A stretch of 64,000 bases of DNA. Source: Cristatella mucedo (taxonomy: Eukaryota; Bryozoa; Phylactolaemata; Cristatellidae). The DNA lies in the NCBI GenBank assembly GCA_009760855.2, contig WPIO01000189.1:62001-126000 (forward strand). Reading direction: 5' to 3'. The notes below the pieces were generated by a model that was not told where the DNA came from, made no database searches, and was given only the letters and a program-made list of their open reading frames with translations. Within the stretch, counting starts at the first letter, position 1. Each line of letters starts with the position of its first letter. Below, one piece after another: positions 60,603-64,000 of this stretch. The position numbers and the translations under genes were made by a program.

Positions 60603-63600
60603 TGCGCGTGCGTGCGTGTGTATATCCATTACTTCTGCCGCTTCCTAGCTCTGTCCATTGCTGCTTCTGCTGCTACTGACCGCCATATTTGCAATCATTC
60701 GACTGGAGTCTTGCCCCCCTCCCCTCCGGTTCTCGTGAGCCTTGTAGCACTATGAAGTATTCGCTTCTCGATTGCTTGGCAGGTGTACGAGCGCATTGCT
60801 GGCCACTTCAGCGACACCCGACACACCCCTTGGCCGAAGGTGGTCGAGTTCTTGCTGAGTGCTGTGTCCGCCGGCAGTCTGGTGGCCGACGTCGGCTGCG
60901 GCAACGGCAAGTATCTGCCGCCGATGCACGGAGTGTACAAGGTGTGTGTCGCTAAGCTGCCTTACGCTGCTGCTGCCGAGGTCGCTTTCTCTCTTGCTTT
61001 AACTCGTGCCGCTCTAGCCGAGTACTGCTGGCTTGCTGCTGACTTGCTGGCTGGCTGCACGTGGTCGGCTTCTGTGGCTGCTTTGAATCAGCGGCGGCGG
61101 AGGTTCTTGTTCGCTCGCTGGCGTCGCCGCTTCTGTTGGAGCTGCTATCGCCCGAAGCGCTACTCCTGCAGTCGGCTCTTGCTTGCTACGACTCGTGGCA
61201 TACGCACCGCTCATATTTCCCCCGATGAGCCACCGTGCACCACGTGGCATCGTCGACTTTGGCGCATATTCTTACATTTTCTTGCACAGATCGGCTTCGA
61301 ACGAAGCTTTGGTTTAGCTCAGATATGCAACGAGAAAGGCTACAACGTATGTGTTGCCGACACGCTGAAGCTGCCGCTTCGCTCAGAGGCCGTGGACGTG
61401 TGCATATGCATTGCGGTGCTGCATCACTTGTCCACAGAGGTGAGCATGGCGGGCAGAGCAGCAGCGAGTAGGGCCAGGCAGCATGTGTGACCTTCGCCTT
61501 GCCGACGGTTGCCGTTTTAGTCTTGGTGGCTGATTGTCTCGGCACTCGTTCTTGTCGACAGCGTGTGCCATTGCAATCTGCCTACGACGCCTCATCAGCT
61601 GGGCGCCGCCGTGCCGTTTACATATGCTTTTCTTTACTCGCTATTCACATTTGTGATTATTAGTATTATTATTATTATGTACTCATTTATTTATTACTTG
61701 CTCGCTCGCTATTGCAGGGCCGCCGGGTGAAGGCCGTACATGAGCTGTGCCGAGTCGTGCGGAGCGGCGGTCGCCTGCTGCTCTACGTGTGGGCTGAAGA
61801 GCAGCAGCTGGACAATGTCAAGTCCAACTACTTAAAAGGTACTGCCACTGCCGTGACGTGGCAGCAGCTGAGCCTAGTGAGCTTGCCTGGGCATGCCTGA
61901 GACTGCCCTGTTCTTCCCCCTCCATCTCCCACCCACGCATTTTTGTTCCATGAACAAGACATGAATCTCCCGCATGGCTACACGTGCTAGCTTTGGCTCT
62001 CATGTACCTCACACCCTCCTTATGTGCAGGCAGGTGCGCAAAACTCGCTGCTCCATATGATCCCACCGTTGTGACTGAGCTGAAGGACTAAACGTGGTCT
62101 TCGTTCACGCTTGCCGCCTACACTGCTGGCCGTATGTCACGTGAGACTTGGTACTTTGCCTACTGAGCGAGTGTCGTTCTCACTCGGTTAATTGTCGGAT
62201 TTCGTTGCTGCAAAGCGTTGGCAGCACTTGCCGTCTACTAGCTGCTGCCCTCGGCATCCATTGCTTGGCGTCTGCGGTCGGCTTCTTAGGTTCCTGCGTG
62301 CTTTCTGAATGGCCTGTGCTGCATCTGCAGACGTTTTCCGCTGCCGCCGCACGATGGCTCACGAGCTGAACAAAGAGCGAACCCAATGGCTATACGAGGT
62401 GCTTCACAGCTCACTGCAAGGAAAGCAGTACCAAGAGTTCATAGCAAGCGAGGCATCAATGCCTAAATAAGCACGTACAAGTACGAAAGAAGACACTCAG
62501 GGCTGATTGTGATTTTAAAAGAAATTAGGGCCCGTGATTAGTAGCATGCACCGAGTCTTGCACAGATAAGCACGCAGGCACATTGCGGAAGAAAATAAAG
62601 ACGAGTTTACTGGGTCGCAGGGAAAGCTGACTGGACAAGATGCGCCTGTAGCTGAGACTTGAAAGTATGCCATGACATTGCAGTTGGTGACAGCAGCCGG
62701 AAGCGAGCTCCGAACTTACTTTTCATACAAACTGAAGGTCCGATCACCAAACGATTTCAATCTAGTCTGGGATATTGAGAGACAACTGGAAGCCCGAGGA
62801 GCGAGTGATGCGAGAGCACATGACTGAAGGAGCACGTGATGCGAGAGCACATGACTGGAAGAGCAACAGGGGTCGGATAGGTAGGCTAAAACAAACAAGT
62901 GAAGCGACCTGCAGGCCCGGCAGAGTATCTTGGGAGTCGATGCGATTCTCCATTGGATGCCAGTGAGGCTCTGACGAAGTGATGTGATGGGGCAGCCGCT
63001 GCTGTTGATGACAGACTAGCCGAGCTGCTGAGCTTTGTACCACGTGCACGTGAGTGCGAATTATGGTGATCATTGTATTGACATGCACGTCTGTTGAATG
63101 ATAAATGTGCAGCTGTGCTACTGCTTTCGGCTCTAAACGTTTGAGTGTGACTTCTACCTGCTGTGGCCGGTTTTTGCGCGACGTTCTTGCTTGGTGTCTA
63201 TGTGCGGCGGCGACGGCTCTGTGTGGATCAGTCGTGTGGATAAGCTGCTTGTCTATCGATTAGTCGGCGTAGCCAGCGTAGAGCTAGTCGGAATAATTTT
63301 GAGCTGGTGTGCATTCTGGTCAGGGTGGTGTGGTTTTCTAGCTTGTAGCTGGTCATTTGCGTCACCCTTCACCTTTCAGATACTCGCTGCCCGCCTGTGC
63401 AGCCAGCCACGGCTGCACTGGAGCAGAACGACTGGGGACTGCCGGTACACGTGAACCGCACGCCATTCCAGGCCCGTGATGTGCTCGTGCCCTGGCATCT
63501 CCGCGGTAGTGGTGGTGGTGGTGGTGGAGATGGTGGAGCAGCAGCTGCAGCAGCTGATCTCAGCAGCTCAGCTGCTTGCTCTGATGCTGCCGCAGGACGG

Positions 63601-63774
63601 CAGCCGTCTGCCTTGGCGCACGTGACACGTGAAGCGTCCGAGGTGCACCATCGCTACTATCACGTGTTCGTTCGGGGAGAGTTAGAGTCCTTATGCCAGA
63701 AGGCAGGAGGCGTAAGCATCACTTGCTCTTACTACGACAAGGGTAACTGGTGCGTCATCCTGACCAAGGACTGA
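51079..63774 (+). CDS. ALKBH8: tRNA wobble-uridine modifying enzyme ALKBH8, 11 exons
   Basis: Seen: 11 exons with consistent phases join to 2121 nt, 706 residues plus stop (vertebrate protein 664). Order: basic N-terminal helix ([18 protein letters not shown]), RRM (about 55-143), AlkB-type dioxygenase (about 155-364) with iron ligands H265, D267 and H327 and 2-oxoglutarate arginines R354/R360, zinc-site cysteines C367, C369 and C375, then a Trm9-like methyltransferase (about 433-706) with motif [13 protein letters not shown]. Known: the methyltransferase with TRMT112 makes mcm5U at the wobble position of certain tRNAs, and the dioxygenase hydroxylates it in tRNA-Gly(UCC). The RRM helps bind tRNA. 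All catalytic residues checked are present, so the gene looks functional. Odd: motif after strand 2 reads FERS where the human protein has CDRS. The donor of exon 4 (GTCAGA) is weak. Intron 2 holds a LINE. Confidence 0.95.
52218..52485 (+). CDS. ALKBH8: ALKBH8 exon 2: RRM
   Basis: 268 nt. It encodes [19 protein letters not shown] and [17 protein letters not shown] and ends FYVDFVAR. The loop before the last strand is long and Gly/Ala-rich. The donor is GTAGGT. Confidence 0.93.
53330..55438 (+). mobile_element. LINE-B, longest copy, reverse transcriptase with one stop
   Basis: It lies in intron 2 of ALKBH8, in the same orientation. An open frame (53583-54839, 418 codons) spans the reverse transcriptase: [52 protein letters not shown], and [10 protein letters not shown] with the YADD active site. 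A single TAG at 54840-54842 separates it from an in-frame 175-codon C-terminal domain (to 55373). Upstream (53330-53582) is linker coding sequence with a frameshift near 53455. No endonuclease domain, so it is 5'-truncated. The 3' end is ACATT repeats (about 55419-55438). CR1/L2-like by sequence. Confidence 0.93.
56228..56371 (+). CDS. ALKBH8: ALKBH8 exon 3: start of AlkB domain
   Basis: 144 nt. It encodes [19 protein letters not shown] and [10 protein letters not shown]. The 3' end is set by phase and a GTAGCT donor, with moderate certainty. Confidence 0.82.
56619..56675. repeat. Tandem repeat, ~20-bp unit x 3, intronic
   Basis: Units of GCTGCTTCTGTGCTGCTTATA in intron 3 of ALKBH8. Confidence 0.8.
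56815..57021 (+). CDS. ALKBH8: ALKBH8 exon 4: AlkB core
   Basis: 207 nt. It encodes [19 protein letters not shown] and [11 protein letters not shown]. The acceptor TTGCAG follows a poly-G run. The donor GTCAGA is weak but matches the family's exon end. Confidence 0.85.
57139..57209 (+). CDS. ALKBH8: ALKBH8 exon 5: iron-binding HxD
   Basis: 71 nt. It encodes [20 protein letters not shown] with the H265 and D267 iron ligands. The donor is GTACTT. Confidence 0.92.
57330..57530. repeat. AT-rich low-complexity tract
   Basis: Mostly TAATTATA-type words with no coding content, in intron 5 of ALKBH8. Confidence 0.85.
58658..58913 (+). CDS. ALKBH8: ALKBH8 exon 6: end of dioxygenase
   Basis: 256 nt. 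It encodes [16 protein letters not shown] with the third iron ligand H327, and [10 protein letters not shown]. An extra Gln/Ser-rich insert follows the first strand. The donor is GTAAGT. Confidence 0.94.
59342..59529 (+). CDS. ALKBH8: ALKBH8 exon 7: zinc site and linker
   Basis: 188 nt. It completes the CDCPYPATC zinc site and adds an acidic linker longer than in the human protein. The donor is GTGCGT. Confidence 0.88.
59694..59768. repeat. (AC)n microsatellite
   Basis: About 75 bp of AC with a few interruptions, in intron 7 of ALKBH8. Confidence 0.95.
59905..60230 (-). mobile_element. LINE-A 3' fragment, older
   Basis: The family's end, 3' untranslated region and the first part of the C-terminal domain as far as the GAGTTCCAGGCTTTT landmark. 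It is intronic, antisense to ALKBH8. Confidence 0.8.
60545..60622. repeat. (TG)n microsatellite
   Basis: About 54 bp of TG followed by GCGTGC-type variation, in the same intron as the (AC)n tract. Confidence 0.95.
60783..60941 (+). CDS. ALKBH8: ALKBH8 exon 8: methyltransferase motif I
   Basis: 159 nt. It encodes [18 protein letters not shown] and [14 protein letters not shown], the S-adenosylmethionine-binding glycine loop. The donor is GTGTGT. Confidence 0.95.
61290..61439 (+). CDS. ALKBH8: ALKBH8 exon 9: methyltransferase core
   Basis: 150 nt. It encodes [18 protein letters not shown], then [19 protein letters not shown] and [10 protein letters not shown]. The donor is GTGAGC. Confidence 0.94.
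61718..61838 (+). CDS. ALKBH8: ALKBH8 exon 10
   Basis: 121 nt. It encodes [20 protein letters not shown] and ends NYLK. The donor is GTACTG. Confidence 0.93.
62560..63060 (-). mobile_element. Decayed LINE end, third CR1/L2-like family
   Basis: The minus strand shows [24 protein letters not shown] and [10 protein letters not shown], a C-terminal domain like those of LINE-A and LINE-B but clearly different. Several frames are mixed. It is in intron 10 of ALKBH8. Confidence 0.6.
63380..63774 (+). CDS. ALKBH8: ALKBH8 exon 11: C-terminus and stop
   Basis: 395 nt. It encodes [20 protein letters not shown], a Gly/Ala-rich insert, then [17 protein letters not shown] and [12 protein letters not shown], stop TGA at 63772-63774. 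Confidence 0.95.
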
Positions 63775-64000
63775 GCTCCTTTGGACCACTGCAGCAGCAG
63801 CAGGCCCTGCACCTTGGCCGAGAGAGGTGCCTGTGGAAGCCTTGGCGGCTCCTTGCTGCTGTTGCCATGGCAAATTGTCAGGCTCTGTACCCAATATATG
63901 TTCTGAGTTACAGCAATTAGTTGCTGGCATATTTAATGTTTGTGTTAATCCAGAGTTGCATCACTTACATTTAAAAAAAGCTGAGAGTCAACAGTACGAC
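63775..64000 (+). other. ALKBH8 3' untranslated region, partial
   Basis: It follows the stop codon. No canonical AATAAA is visible before the window ends, so the transcript end may lie beyond 64000 or use a variant signal. Confidence 0.5.

Overview
This is a eukaryotic, animal window. Four protein-coding loci with metazoan domain architectures lie in a dense background of non-LTR retrotransposon, SINE and LTR debris. Two of them are split into many short exons with GT-AG introns. The organism is probably an invertebrate bilaterian: the NHL domain of the first gene is of the protostome Brat type rather than the vertebrate TRIM2/3 type, and unlike the fly protein it keeps a RING finger. I cannot name the phylum from sequence alone.

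Layout. 1-5465: intergenic DNA with LINE, SINE and LTR fragments. 5466-7827: probable 3' untranslated region and downstream flank of brat. 7828-22345: brat on the minus strand, rebuilt as 15 coding exons that join in frame to 1059 codons plus stop (RING, two B-boxes, coiled coil, linker, NHL). Its introns carry LINE and SINE fragments. 22518-32560: retroelement-rich DNA (two LINE families, one nested in the other, plus tRNA-derived SINEs) and a GC-rich block at 26700-27750 that may hold the brat promoter. 32882-33562: an intronless TXNDC9 gene on the minus strand, immediately followed on its upstream side by very long (GA)n arrays with a LINE copy between them. 34949-45421: repeats, a pair of LTRs in inverted orientation, tandem repeats and GC-rich sequence with no gene I recognise. 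45422-46652: a single-exon TRIM45-like RING/B-box gene whose C-terminal end shifts frame. 47878-50692: SINE, solo LTR, a (TA)n hairpin and LINE fragments. 51079-63774: ALKBH8 on the plus strand, rebuilt as 11 exons and 706 codons (RRM, AlkB dioxygenase, zinc site, Trm9-like methyltransferase), with a 2.1-kb LINE in intron 2.

The repeats form a system of their own. LINE-A (CR1/L2-like, 3' end in (ATT)n) is present in more than twenty pieces. LINE-B (also CR1/L2-like, 3' end in ACATT repeats) has six pieces, one carrying a nearly complete reverse transcriptase. A tRNA-derived SINE (SINE-1) appears to share its 3' end with LINE-A. The solo LTRs of 1.2-1.4 kb carry 4-bp target duplications, and one has a related empty site in this window.

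The genes do not form one pathway. ALKBH8 modifies wobble uridines of tRNA, brat encodes a translational repressor, TXNDC9 a chaperonin co-factor, and the TRIM gene a likely ubiquitin ligase. I found no clearly undescribed system. The most interesting items are the RING-bearing Brat, the broken TRIM gene, the SINE-LINE tail sharing, and the solo LTR with its empty site.
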